Shown here: positions 8,928 through 16,862 of the stretch, one piece after another
Position numbering within the stretch: the first letter of the stretch is position 1
How the letters are laid out: every line of letters begins with the position of its first letter
NCBI GenBank assembly: GCA_017523995.1
Contig: JAFWUX010000229.1
Span: forward strand, 1-49,270
Reading direction: 5' to 3'
DNA from: Oscillospiraceae bacterium
Lineage (GTDB): Bacteria > Bacillota_A > Clostridia > Oscillospirales > Ruminococcaceae
Length of the DNA stretch: 49,270 bases
Program-made: the position numbers and the translations under genes
The notes under the pieces: generated by a model
The model's database searches: none
The model's input: only the letters and a program-made list of their open reading frames with translations
What the model was told of the DNA's origin: nothing

Positions 8928-9665
8928 TCATGCTAATGTTCTGTCACAGTAAATCGCGATCGCTGCCGATGCAAACGCTGCGGTTCCTTCGCCGCCGGCG
9001 CGGTCGATGTTCTCTGTGATCTCGCCGCCGCCTGCATACCACTTTCCGAGCCCTGCGAGAATCTTCACGGTGCAGTCATAGCAGTTTTCGGTGATGAAAT
9101 CCTGCAGGCGCTTTACCTGCCGCTGAACCTGCGGGTCATCCGGCGCAAGTCCGCGCATGCCGCCGAATTCTGTGAACAGCCGCATCAGATCTGCGGCGAG
9201 TTTTTCGTTTTCGGCGGGGGTGCGGTTTGCTTCCTTTTCCTGCTGCTGCCGGTATTCCGGTGTGCTGCCCCACTGCGCCTTCGCCTGCTCGGCGTATGCC
9301 TTGAGTTTTGATTGGTCAAATGCTGTAAAATCCATGTTTTTCACTCCTAACAGTTCGATTCCGCGGGCAAAGAGGATCAGATTTTCGAGACGCTCTTTTT
9401 TCAGCTCGAGCAGCTCGATCTGCTGCCGGAGTGCCTTGCTCCGGTCGAAATCCGGCGCCTCTAAAATCGCTTTGATCTCGCTGAGCGGAAACGCAAGCTC
9501 CCGGAACAGCAGGATCTGCTGCAAACGCTCGAGCGCTGCATCGTCATACAGCCGGTAGCCTGCCTGCGTTCGCTCCGCAGGGGGCAGCAGCCCGATCCTG
9601 TCATAATACTGCAGTGTGCGCACACTGATGCCGGTCAGCTCGCTGACTTCCTTCACGGTTTTCAT
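8928..9665 (-). CDS. MerR-family regulator, TipA type with ligand-binding C-terminal domain
   Basis: 245 residues. N-terminal MerR winged helix (1-70, with SVRTLQYYDRIGLL and QAGYRLYDD), a coiled-coil dimerisation helix (about 75-115), and a C-terminal TipAS-like domain (about 120-240) of the kind that binds thiopeptide or other multidrug ligands. ATG at 9665 with GGAGG seven bases upstream. TipA-type regulators activate their own promoter when ligand binds, and the upstream promoter here has exactly the elongated spacer such activators use. No efflux or resistance gene adjoins it: downstream on this strand is the pilus operon, separated by a terminator. The inducing ligand is unknown. Confidence 0.9.
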   Translation of the reverse strand: MKTVKEVSELTGISVRTLQYYDRIGLLPPAERTQAGYRLYDDAALERLQQILLFRELAFPLSEIKAILEAPDFDRSKALRQQIELLELKKERLENLILFARGIELLGVKNMDFTAFDQSKLKAYAEQAKAQWGSTPEYRQQQEKEANRTPAENEKLAADLMRLFTEFGGMRGLAPDDPQVQRQVKRLQDFITENCYDCTVKILAGLGKWYAGGGEITENIDRAGGEGTAAFASAAIAIYCDRTLA

Positions 9666-9690
9666 ATTGATCCCTCCTCCGCGTGATTTG

Positions 9691-9721
9691 AGTATACACT
9701 ATGACGCAGCGTCAGGGTCAA
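9691..9721 (-). promoter_or_regulatory. Autoregulated MerR-type promoter/operator
   Basis: Minus strand: TTGACC (9716-9721) and TATACT (9691-9696) are separated by 19 bases rather than 17, the hallmark of MerR-activated promoters. Inside the spacer is the perfect 13-bp palindrome TGACGCTGCGTCA. The dyad resembles operators of TipA/Mta-type regulators. Confidence 0.8.
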
Positions 9722-9799
9722 GTCCTTTTCGCATATTCGGCGAAATGCACAAATTTCGCTTTAATACACTGCGTATATGATATTAGTGTCTTTTTCCAC

Positions 9800-9828
9800 T
9801 TGACAAGTGTCCTTGAAATGTGTAAAAT
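9800..9828 (+). promoter_or_regulatory. Strong consensus promoter of the dockerin cysteine-hydrolase gene
   Basis: TTGACA (9800-9805), 17-base spacer, TAAAAT (9823-9828); start codon about 42 nt beyond the expected start of transcription. Confidence 0.75.
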
Positions 9829-9876
9829 AGTAATAGAATCTTTCTGCATCGCTGCTGTATTTTAGGAGGTATTCCG

Positions 9877-10599
9877 ATGAAACGCGCTGCATCTCTTTGG
9901 ATCTCAGTCCTCATGATTTTGATTTTATTGCCCGTTTTTCCGGCAAAGCATGCCGCTGCCGCTGATCTTTCTGAGACGGGTGTCCGCAGCGCGATGCTGG
10001 CTTTGAAAGCGCAGTATCCGGACGGCACGCGCTTTGACAACAGCGTGTACCGCTCGTGGAACGGCGGCATTTTCAGCGGCGGCTACGGCTGCGCAGGCTT
10101 TGCGTTCATGCTGAGCGATGCGGCATTCGGTTCGCTGCCTGCCCGTGAATATCACGATACAAATGCGATCCGCGTCGGCGATATCCTGCGGCTCAACAAC
10201 AACGGGCATTCGGTCATTGTGCTCTATGTCAATGCGAACAGCGTCACTGTTGCTGAGGGCAACATAAACGGCAAGGTGCTCTGGGGCAGGGAGGTTCCGT
10301 TCACGGAAATCCGCGGCGGAAAAATGGCCTATGCCCTGACGCGCTATCCGCAGTCCGCGGGCAAGGGTGATCTCAACGGCGATGCGCAGATTTCCGCGGA
10401 TGATGCGCAGATTGTCCTGCAGGCGTATGTGTATTCCATCAGCGGGCGCGCGCACGGGCTCTCGCAGGCGCAGTTCTCATTCGCTGATATCAACGGCAAC
10501 GGCAGGCTGGATGTTGAGGATGCGCAGAACATCCTGCGGTATTATGTCCTCAGCGTGGTTGCGCACCGCGCGGTTTCGTGGGCGGATCTTGTGCGGTAG
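9877..10599 (+). CDS. Secreted CHAP/NlpC-like cysteine hydrolase with type I dockerin
   Basis: 240 residues. The signal peptide (1-28) ends in AAAAD. The catalytic region (about 35-155) has a Cys72 in GGYGCAGFAF and a His111 in NNGHSVIVLY followed by AEGN, the Cys-His arrangement of CHAP/NlpC-P60 cell-wall amidases and peptidases. A dockerin follows (163-225), with two calcium-loop repeats: DLNGDAQISADDAQ and DINGNGRLDVEDAQ. The AGGAGG six bases before ATG fixes the start. It is expected to be docked to a cohesin scaffold outside the cell. The substrate could be peptidoglycan or a protein. Unlike the CHAP-like domain of the pilus adhesin at 4655-7945, its catalytic pair is intact. Confidence 0.8.
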   Translation: MKRAASLWISVLMILILLPVFPAKHAAAADLSETGVRSAMLALKAQYPDGTRFDNSVYRSWNGGIFSGGYGCAGFAFMLSDAAFGSLPAREYHDTNAIRVGDILRLNNNGHSVIVLYVNANSVTVAEGNINGKVLWGREVPFTEIRGGKMAYALTRYPQSAGKGDLNGDAQISADDAQIVLQAYVYSISGRAHGLSQAQFSFADINGNGRLDVEDAQNILRYYVLSVVAHRAVSWADLVR

Positions 10600-10892
10600 G
10601 CATGCGGGATGCTGTAATCCATGACGAAAGTGCCTCCGGCGGATTTATAATGAAAGACTCTGCAATATTGCCTCACAAACCGTTCGGAATCCCATTTTAA
10701 GATGCGATAGAAAAGCACGTACTATCTATTATTTTATAAAAGCGGGATTCCAAAGGGACAATGTCCCTTTGGCAGGGTATGGGGCGGAGCCCCATTATAA
10801 ATCATCGCGCAGCGATACATTATAAAGATACATTATAAAAAAGAAACCGCTGAAATCGGGCAGATATGCAGATTTCAGCGGTTTTGTTCTGT
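10600..10892. repeat. Gap with GGGATTC-hairpin-GGGGC intergenic module
   Basis: No gene seen. At 10744-10793 there is a module of GGGATTC, a CCAAAGGGACA/TGTCCCTTTGG hairpin, then GGGGCGGAGCCCC. Related modules recur at 34199-34252, 34380-34431 and 40673-40700. A minus-strand terminator occupies 10840-10884. Confidence 0.6.
10840..10884 (-). terminator. Terminator of the DUF3048 lipoprotein gene
   Basis: 14-bp perfect stem AAACCGCTGAAATC (10844-10857 with 10871-10884), followed on the minus strand by CTTTTTTAT. Confidence 0.85.
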
Positions 10893-12017
10893 TCAGTAGC
10901 GGATCGGCTTTTCTGCGCCGATGATGCCGATGTAGCTTTTGCCCGGGCTGACGGTCAGCTCTTCGCCGGATTCCTCGTACAGGCGGATCGGGGCGGTTTC
11001 TGCTTCCTTTGTCCATGTGATCGGCTTGATGCCGCCGTTTGCAGCGTAAAATCCTGTTCCGCCGGTGAGTGCAACATCCATGAGATAGCCGTCCTCGCGG
11101 GTGTGGATATCCGTTTGCAGGATGATGACATTCTCAAAGGCGAGCTGCGTGCCCGTGTGCAGATCCATATGCGGCGAGCCGGAATGCAGCTTTTTGTAGA
11201 CGCCTGCGGCTTCGTCATACTGGAATGTGCTGAAATAGGCGTTCGAGAAGTCGATGCGGATTTCCTTGGTCGGGGTCTGATCCGGCGAGAGGGGAATCTG
11301 CTCCGCTGCAAACTGGAACATCGGCTTGCGGTAATCGGGTTCGAGCTCCGTGCGGATGCCCTTTTTCGCGAGCATATCCGGCAGCGCCGAGCCTTTGAGA
11401 TATCCCGTGTGCTCGACTGCATAGGTCTTTCTTCTCGATTCATCGCGGAAATACAATGTGCCGGAATAATTGCCGCCGTCAAAGCGGTCGATGCCGGTGC
11501 GGAGCAGTGTCTCCTTTGCGATGGTCTGATCCATGCCCCAGTGGCAGTAGATCGCGTCCATGCCGAGACAGAGCAGCGGGTAATAATAGCGGCAGCTGCG
11601 GACAGAGCAGACATCGGGGACTGCGGTGTAATCGGCGTAGACTGCCATCATGCGCGTGATGCCTGCCTCGACGGGCAGCTCATAGATCACATCCGCTGCT
11701 GCAATGCCGTACTGCGGCAGCGAGGCGCGGACATTGTTGACCATGACCGCAACGGGGCGTTTGCCGACGGCGGCTGCGTTGAATCCGAGTTCGCCGGTCA
11801 GCGGGTTGCGCTCCGGAGAGAGCGTGGTGGCTGTTGTGACGGTGGTTTCTGCGGTTGTTGCAGTGGTTGCTTCTGTCGTCGTGACCGTGGTCGTGACGGC
11901 TGTCGTTTGCTGCGGTTCGCTGCTTTCGGATTCCGTTTTCCTGCCGCAGCAAGTCAGGAGCAGAAGAACGCCGAACAGCAGCGGGATCAGATCAATGCGT
12001 TTTGCCATGATACTCAT
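10893..12017 (-). CDS. DUF3048 (YerB-like) lipoprotein
   Basis: 374 residues. A lipoprotein signal peptide ends at LLTCCG (lipid-modified Cys) and a Thr-rich spacer (TTTVTTTEATTATT type) spans the cell wall. The DUF3048 domain (about 70-374) has the family motifs NPLTGE, RPVAVMVNN, DVIYELPVEAGITR and SVRSCR. The family is widespread in Firmicutes and poorly understood, so no reaction is assigned. The chosen ATG at 12017 has AAAGGA four bases upstream; the next ATG (12008) is the alternative. A strong promoter lies about 40 bp upstream and a terminator follows. Monocistronic. Confidence 0.88.
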   Translation of the reverse strand: MSIMAKRIDLIPLLFGVLLLLTCCGRKTESESSEPQQTTAVTTTVTTTEATTATTAETTVTTATTLSPERNPLTGELGFNAAAVGKRPVAVMVNNVRASLPQYGIAAADVIYELPVEAGITRMMAVYADYTAVPDVCSVRSCRYYYPLLCLGMDAIYCHWGMDQTIAKETLLRTGIDRFDGGNYSGTLYFRDESRRKTYAVEHTGYLKGSALPDMLAKKGIRTELEPDYRKPMFQFAAEQIPLSPDQTPTKEIRIDFSNAYFSTFQYDEAAGVYKKLHSGSPHMDLHTGTQLAFENVIILQTDIHTREDGYLMDVALTGGTGFYAANGGIKPITWTKEAETAPIRLYEESGEELTVSPGKSYIGIIGAEKPIRY

Positions 12018-12054
12018 TCTTTCCTTTGATTGCGGCGGGAGTTTCTTTTCTTTT

Positions 12055-12083
12055 ATTATAGCACATTCTTCTCTAAAACGCAA
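12055..12083 (-). promoter_or_regulatory. Promoter of the DUF3048 gene
   Basis: Minus strand: TTGCGT (12078-12083), 17-base spacer, TATAAT (12055-12060). Nearly the same 30-base string appears in the divergent promoter at 12323-12351. Confidence 0.75.
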
Positions 12084-12104
12084 CAGTGCAGAGGAAATTA
12101 TAAA

Positions 12105-12310
12105 TTAGAAATGAGAAATTAGAAATTGTGGTGCCGCCTGCGGCGGGATCAAAAAAATGATGGCGGGAAAGTTGACTGTGAGAAGTGAGGGGGAAGGAGA
12201 TAGGAGTTTGGAGATGCGGTATCTGCGGATGAATATATAAATCATGCGCGAAGCGCATACCGCAATTTCTCGTTCCTAATTTCTCATTTCTAATTTCACG
12301 AACTTTCTAA
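12105..12310. repeat. AAATTAGAAATGAG-type intergenic element with inverted ends
   Basis: The left end (about 12107-12130) is rich in ATTAGAAATGAGAAATTAG and is followed by GGTGCCGCCTGCGGCGG. The right end (about 12262-12310) has the inverted form (CTAATTTCTCATTTCTAATT). A second, one-sided copy with the same GGTGCCGCCTGCGGCGG core is at 44522-44645. No gene seen within it. Confidence 0.7.
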
Positions 12311-12322
12311 TTTCAAAAGCAG

Positions 12323-12351
12323 TTGCGTTTTATCGGAGAATGTGGTATACT
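12323..12351 (+). promoter_or_regulatory. Promoter of the queA operon
   Basis: TTGCGT (12323-12328), 17-base spacer, TATACT (12346-12351), about 40 bp before the first gene. Confidence 0.65.
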
Positions 12352-12392
12352 AAGGGGTAACAGTTATTTGAATCGGGAAAGGGGTATGCGCA

Positions 12393-12818
12393 ATGAAACT
12401 TCGATATGAATTTGATCTGACCGATGCAGAGAACACAAAGCGCAGCGGCGGCACAGATCTGCCGGGCGCGCTGCCGATTCTCGTGCGGGACTCCGGCGTG
12501 CTGGCGGGCGGCACCGGCTATCTCTATAAAGATACCGAGCCGCAGGCACAGCTCCGCCTTGCCGCCGCGGATGACCTCGGAATGTTCCTCGGCATCACCG
12601 CGGACGGCACGGAGTATCTCTCCTGCGGCGATGCGGATGATCTCGCCGAAACCGTCGCTGTCCGGGACGATGATCTGCTCGTTTCGCGCGGGCTGTTTAT
12701 TCCGGTCAGAACGGCGCTCTCTGCGATCCGCTACTTTGCAGAGAACGGTCAGCCCGATCCGGCGGTCAGATGGATCAAGCCGGAAGATCTGCCCGAGGAC
12801 GGCAATTATATCATCTGA
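12393..12818 (+). CDS. Hypothetical protein
   Basis: 141 residues, not recognised. It has no signal peptide or membrane segment. It is acidic and begins with MKLRYEFDLTDAEN. The C-terminal half (RYFAENGQPDPAVRWI) faintly recalls small Imm1-like proteins that end in a GxxPxxIxW pattern, but this is too weak to assign. The start follows AAAGGGG at an acceptable distance. It ends 22 bp before queA with no terminator between, so it is the first gene of the queA/ACT operon. Confidence 0.7.
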   Translation: MKLRYEFDLTDAENTKRSGGTDLPGALPILVRDSGVLAGGTGYLYKDTEPQAQLRLAAADDLGMFLGITADGTEYLSCGDADDLAETVAVRDDDLLVSRGLFIPVRTALSAIRYFAENGQPDPAVRWIKPEDLPEDGNYII

Positions 12819-12840
12819 ACAGAAGAAAGGATCCAGCCGA

Positions 12841-13878
12841 ATGCAAACGGATTTTACAAAAAGAAGCACATATTTCTACGATCTGCCGCAGGAGCTCATC
12901 GCGCAGACGCCGGTCGAGCCGCGGACGGCATCCCGGCTGCTGCATCTTGACCGCAGCTCCGGCGCAGTTTCGCATCATCACTTTTACGATCTGGGGCAGT
13001 TTCTGCGCAAGGGCGATCTGCTCGTTATGAACGATTCGCGCGTGCTGCCTGCGCGGCTTTACGGCGTCCGCGAGGATACCGGCAGCCCGATCGAATTCCT
13101 GCTGCTCAAGCCGACCGCCGAAAAGGTCTGGGAGATCATCTGCAAGCCGGCGAAGAAGGCAAAGCCCGGCAAGCGGTTCCGCTTCGGCGAAAAGCTCGCT
13201 GCCGAGGTGCTCGATGTCACCGAGGACGGCGGCAGACTCGTTCGCTTTGAATGCGAAGGCAATCTCTATGCGGTGCTTGACGAGATCGGGCAGATGCCGC
13301 TGCCGCCTTACATCACCGAGAAGCTGCAGGATAAAGAACGCTATCAGACTGTCTATGCGCGGGAGCTCGGCTCCTCTGCGGCACCGACTGCCGGTCTGCA
13401 TTTTACGCCGGAGCTGCTCGCCGATCTCAAAACGCAGGGGATTGACGAAGCCTTTGTCACGCTGCATGTCGGGCTCGGCACGTTCCGTCCGGTCAAGGAT
13501 GACGATATCCGCAACCATCACATGCACATCGAGCACTACACAATTCCGCAGGAAACTGCTGAGAAGATCCGGCAGACCAAGGCGAACGGCGGCAGAGTGA
13601 TCGCCGTCGGGACAACCTCCTGCCGCACGCTCGAGGGTGCTGCCGCGCAGTTCGGCGAGATTCGCGCCTGTGAGGGCGATACCGGCATTTTCATCTATCC
13701 GCCCTATGAGTTCAAGGTGATCGACGGGCTGATTACGAACTTCCATCTGCCCGAATCCACGCTGATCATGCTGGTTTCCGCGTTCGCGGGCTATGACCAC
13801 ACCATGCATGCCTATGCCGAAGCCGTGCAGGAGCGCTACAGGTTCTTCTCCTTCGGCGATGCCATGATCATTCTCTGA
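12841..13878 (+). CDS. queA: S-adenosylmethionine:tRNA ribosyltransferase-isomerase
   Basis: 345 residues, the usual length for QueA. It transfers and isomerises the ribose of S-adenosylmethionine onto 7-aminomethyl-7-deazaguanine at position 34 of tRNAs for Asp, Asn, His and Tyr, giving epoxyqueuosine; cytoplasmic. Family hallmarks are clear: YDLPQELIAQTP near the N-terminus, DLLVMNDSRVLPARL, then SSAAPTAGLHFTPELL, VTLHVGLGTFRPV, NHHMHIEHY and a C-terminal NFHLPESTLIMLVSAFAG. Start at 12841 after GAAAGGA. The usual partner tgt is not in the window. Confidence 0.97.
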   Translation: MQTDFTKRSTYFYDLPQELIAQTPVEPRTASRLLHLDRSSGAVSHHHFYDLGQFLRKGDLLVMNDSRVLPARLYGVREDTGSPIEFLLLKPTAEKVWEIICKPAKKAKPGKRFRFGEKLAAEVLDVTEDGGRLVRFECEGNLYAVLDEIGQMPLPPYITEKLQDKERYQTVYARELGSSAAPTAGLHFTPELLADLKTQGIDEAFVTLHVGLGTFRPVKDDDIRNHHMHIEHYTIPQETAEKIRQTKANGGRVIAVGTTSCRTLEGAAAQFGEIRACEGDTGIFIYPPYEFKVIDGLITNFHLPESTLIMLVSAFAGYDHTMHAYAEAVQERYRFFSFGDAMIIL

Positions 13879-13892
13879 AAGGGGCGGGGCAT

Positions 13893-14258
13893 ATGACACT
13901 CAAACGGCTGCCGGATGCGCTGACCGTCTGCAAGCTGCGGGATATCGCACAGATCGACCTTGCTGCGCCGTTTTATTTCATCGGCAGGACTGACGCGGAA
14001 CTGTCGCTTGTCTGCAGAACCTGCGATACGCCCGCGGAGACGCTTGCCCGCGAGGACGGCTGGCGCGGATTTGTGATCGAGGGCGAGCTGGATTTTTCGC
14101 TGATCGGAATTCTGGCGGAGATTTCCGGATTGCTCGCAAAAGAGAAAATCGGGATTTTTGCTGTATCTACGTACAATACCGACTATATCCTTGTGAAAGA
14201 GGAGAACTTTGAACGTGCTGCAAAGGCGCTTGCATGCGCAGGACATACTGTTCTGTAA
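13893..14258 (+). CDS. ACT-domain protein (CASTOR/ACT_7-like)
   Basis: 121 residues. The C-terminal half has the ACT-type pattern GELDFSLIGILAEISGLLAKEKIGIFAVSTYN split across two helices and strands, ending with DYILVKEENFERA. Small stand-alone proteins of this type are presumed to bind amino acids or other small ligands, and their role is not established. ATG at 13893 follows GGGGCGGGG only 14 bp after queA, so it is co-transcribed. A good terminator follows at 14269. Confidence 0.82.
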   Translation: MTLKRLPDALTVCKLRDIAQIDLAAPFYFIGRTDAELSLVCRTCDTPAETLAREDGWRGFVIEGELDFSLIGILAEISGLLAKEKIGIFAVSTYNTDYILVKEENFERAAKALACAGHTVL

Positions 14259-14268
14259 TGATGAAAAA

Positions 14269-14305
14269 CTGCGTGCTGTTGCTGTGAGCGGCACGCAGCT
14301 TTTTT
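14269..14305 (+). terminator. Terminator of the queA operon
   Basis: CTGCGTGC (14269-14276) pairs with GCACGCAG (14291-14298), followed by CTTTTTTC. Confidence 0.85.
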
Positions 14306-14382
14306 CTTTCGGCGCCTTGCACATGCGCGGTGTCCGGATTTCGATTTGACTTCGTCGATTTGTAAAAAAATATGCAATGTGC

Positions 14383-14411
14383 TTGATTTGAAAGCGTACA
14401 TGTGCTATAAT
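14383..14411 (+). promoter_or_regulatory. Promoter of the LytS-like two-component genes
   Basis: TTGATT (14383-14388), 17-base spacer, TATAAT (14406-14411). Confidence 0.7.
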
Positions 14412-14466
14412 ATGCGTAATAACATAGAAAAACAGTAAGATAACATATGAAGGGGCGAGCCGCTGT

Positions 14467-15834
14467 ATGACAGAACTTGTAAACAGAATCGGCGCTGCAC
14501 GCCTGATTCAGATTGCACTCGAGGTCTGGAACAGCCTGTTTCTTGTCATCATTGTGCTTCTGCTGCTGATTGACCGCGGCAGAAAGAGCAGCGCACGCTA
14601 CAGGCATTTGCCGAAGATTCCGCTGACACGCGAGCTGATCTTCCTTTGCAGCGCGATCTTCTTTTACAGTATGTTTGATGTGCTGTCCATCTGCTTCGAC
14701 GGCGTTGCAGAGAAGCGCGCTGCGGTCTGGAAGTACATCGGCGAATACGGCTTCTATCTGACGGGCTGGGTGCTGCTCGCGTTTTTCCTTTGGGTGCTGA
14801 AATCGCAGTTTATGCCGGATGTACAGGGAAAAACGCTCCGCAGGTGGCTGACCGGTCTGCAGATTCTGCAGCTGGTGAATCTGGTGCTGCTGGCACTTTC
14901 GCCTGCGCTGCACATCCTTTTTGTGATCGACGGGCAGAACCGCTATGCGCGCGGCAGATACTATTTTATATGGAACAGCATTGTCATTGTGACGCTGCTG
15001 AGCGCCGCCTGCATCTGCATTCTGTATCGGGACAGGCTCTCAAAATTCATGCGCAGATTATTTGCCGCAGTTGCCGCGGTGCAGATCACGGCGGCTGTCT
15101 GCAATTACTTTACCTATCAGATCAGCCTGCACTGCATCGGTGCGGCGGTCATTGCGCTGACGGCTTTCGTGCTCTATGAGATCAACCGCACGGAAATTAT
15201 CATGGACAGCATCTATCAGAATGAAAAGCTCAGTTCCGGTCTGATGCTTTCTCAGATTCAGCCGCATTTCATCCAGAATGCGCTGACTTCCATGATCTAT
15301 TTTGCGGACAAGGATGCCGCCAAGACCAAGGATGCGCTGATGCATTTTTCGCAGTATATGCGGCGGAATCTCGATATCAGCAGCATGTCTGAGCCGGTAC
15401 CCTTTTCCGAAGAACTGACACATGTCAAGACATACCTTGCGCTGGAACAGATGCGCTTCGAGGATGACCTGCAGGTTCAGTATGACATCGGTCCGACAGC
15501 GTTCATGCTGCCGCCGCTGACCGTTCAGCCGCTTGTTGAGAATGCCGTCAAGCACGGCATCATGCGCTCAGAGCGCGGCTGCGGCACGGTGACGCTCCGC
15601 ACCGCCGAGACCGCGGATGACTGGCAGATCAGCATTTCGGATGACGGCTGCGGCTTTGATCCGAAGCAGCTCGAAACGCTCGATCAGACGCACATCGGCA
15701 TCCGGAATGTGAAACGGCGGCTGGAACTGTTCTGCGGCGGCACGCTGCAGTTCACGAGCAGCCCCGGAAAGGGAACTGTCTGCACGGTCTCCATTCCGAA
15801 AGGGAGGGAACATAATGAGAATTCTGGCGATTGA
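14467..15834 (+). CDS. LytS/YesM-type sensor histidine kinase
   Basis: 455 residues. The N-terminal sensor has about seven membrane helices (from 12-35 to 222-238), a 7TM receptor-like arrangement without a large extracellular domain. The kinase core is of the His_kinase/HATPase type: phosphoacceptor His267 in QIQPHFIQNAL, N-box at LVENAVKHG (Asn359) and G-box SDDGCGFD. It should autophosphorylate and pass phosphate to the overlapping response regulator (20-bp overlap). The signal is unknown. ATG at 14467 after AAGGGG. Confidence 0.92.
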   Translation: MTELVNRIGAARLIQIALEVWNSLFLVIIVLLLLIDRGRKSSARYRHLPKIPLTRELIFLCSAIFFYSMFDVLSICFDGVAEKRAAVWKYIGEYGFYLTGWVLLAFFLWVLKSQFMPDVQGKTLRRWLTGLQILQLVNLVLLALSPALHILFVIDGQNRYARGRYYFIWNSIVIVTLLSAACICILYRDRLSKFMRRLFAAVAAVQITAAVCNYFTYQISLHCIGAAVIALTAFVLYEINRTEIIMDSIYQNEKLSSGLMLSQIQPHFIQNALTSMIYFADKDAAKTKDALMHFSQYMRRNLDISSMSEPVPFSEELTHVKTYLALEQMRFEDDLQVQYDIGPTAFMLPPLTVQPLVENAVKHGIMRSERGCGTVTLRTAETADDWQISISDDGCGFDPKQLETLDQTHIGIRNVKRRLELFCGGTLQFTSSPGKGTVCTVSIPKGREHNENSGD

Positions 15835-16618
15835 TGACGAACGTCCGGCACTGAATCTGCTGACGGACACGCTGAAGGAGCTTCTGCCCGATGCGGAAAT
15901 CACGGCGCTGCGTCATGCACAGGACTTCGATGCGCTCGAGAACAAAACGGAATTTGATGCCGCGTTCCTCGATATCGAGATCGGACAGGTCAACGGCATC
16001 CGGCTTGCACTGAAGATCAAGCAGGCGGCACCGCTGTGCAATATCATCTTTGTGACCGCGCATTCCAAATATGCGGCGGAATCCTTCGAGGCAAGACCGA
16101 GCGGATATGTCCTCAAGCCCTATACCAAAGAGGATATCCGGCGCGAGCTCAGCGATCTGCGGCATCCGGTTGCGGGCGCGGTGCCTTCCTCGGAGAAGCT
16201 GCGCGTTGTCACCTTCGGCAGCTTTATGGTCTACAACCGGCAGAACGAGCCGATGCACTTCACCCGCACGCTTTCCAAGGAGATTCTTGCATATCTGATC
16301 GACCAGTGCGGCTTTGCCGTCACGAGCAAGGACATCGCTGCCGATGTGCTCGAGGAGCAGTTCTTCGATGAGCGCGTTTCCAAGCGCGTCTCGAAGCTTG
16401 TCAATCTGCTGATTGAGGATCTCAATGCGGCGGGGTATCCCGGCGTTGTCATCAAGCAGAACCGGCAGCTCTCGATCAACCGCGCGCTCGTGGACTGCGA
16501 CCTCTACCGCACCTTTGAGGGCGATATGGAGGCTGTCAACTCGTTCCGCGGTGAATATCTGATTGACTATTCGTGGGCGGAGTTCAGCGATTCCGCTGAC
16601 AGAATCGGCAGGGCGTGA
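15815..16618 (+). CDS. Response regulator with SARP/BTAD-like DNA-binding domain
   Basis: 267 residues. The receiver domain (1-115) has acidic residues at the start (AIDDE), phosphoacceptor Asp53 in AAFLDIEIG, a Thr/Ser at FVTAHS and the Lys in YVLKPYTKED. The output domain (about 128-225) starts VVTFGSFMVY and resembles the winged helix of SARP/OmpR-type activators; the C-terminal piece (VDCDLYRTFEG... YSWAEF) resembles the start of a bacterial transcriptional activator (BTAD) domain. Pairing a LytS-like kinase with this output, instead of LytTR, is a recognised clostridial variant. Start has GGGAGGG upstream. The FCT-type pilus locus follows, separated by two terminators, so regulation of the pilus is only a possibility. 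Confidence 0.88.
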   Translation: MRILAIDDERPALNLLTDTLKELLPDAEITALRHAQDFDALENKTEFDAAFLDIEIGQVNGIRLALKIKQAAPLCNIIFVTAHSKYAAESFEARPSGYVLKPYTKEDIRRELSDLRHPVAGAVPSSEKLRVVTFGSFMVYNRQNEPMHFTRTLSKEILAYLIDQCGFAVTSKDIAADVLEEQFFDERVSKRVSKLVNLLIEDLNAAGYPGVVIKQNRQLSINRALVDCDLYRTFEGDMEAVNSFRGEYLIDYSWAEFSDSADRIGRA

Positions 16619-16675
16619 GAAAGCAGTATCACTGCGCGAACCGTCAGCCCCCCTTGTTTATCCTGTAATTGAACG

Positions 16676-16765
16676 AAGCCGCTCCGATTGGCGATGATCG
16701 GGGCGGCTTTTGATATCGTATGATACCGCTGGAACCGGCATTTTGCCCGTTTCAGCGGTTTTTTG
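16676..16765 (+). terminator. Two consecutive intrinsic terminators
   Basis: First hairpin AAGCCGCTCCGAT / ATCGGGGCGGCTTTT (16676-16711). Second hairpin TACCGCTGGAAC / GTTTCAGCGGTTTTTT (16724-16765). They isolate the two-component genes from the pilus locus. Confidence 0.8.
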
Positions 16766-16798
16766 ATACTTCACCCTTTGGGGGCGAAGTGGCTGTGC

Positions 16799-16862
16799 TA
16801 TAATATTAGATATATCAATCATACGCTTCTAATTATAGATGTTCGCGGAGGAGGTGCAGCGC
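16799..16862 (+). promoter_or_regulatory. Promoter -10 box and ribosome-binding site of pilus locus 2
   Basis: TATAAT at 16799-16804 lacks a good -35 partner, which suggests an activator-dependent promoter. GGAGGAGG (16847-16854) lies eight bases before a TTG at 16863 and decides that start over the upstream in-frame ATG at 16839, which would place the ribosome-binding site inside the gene. Confidence 0.6.

Noticed and set aside
12393..12818. Imm1-type immunity protein
   Set aside because: Only a loose C-terminal resemblance and no toxin gene nearby; left as hypothetical.
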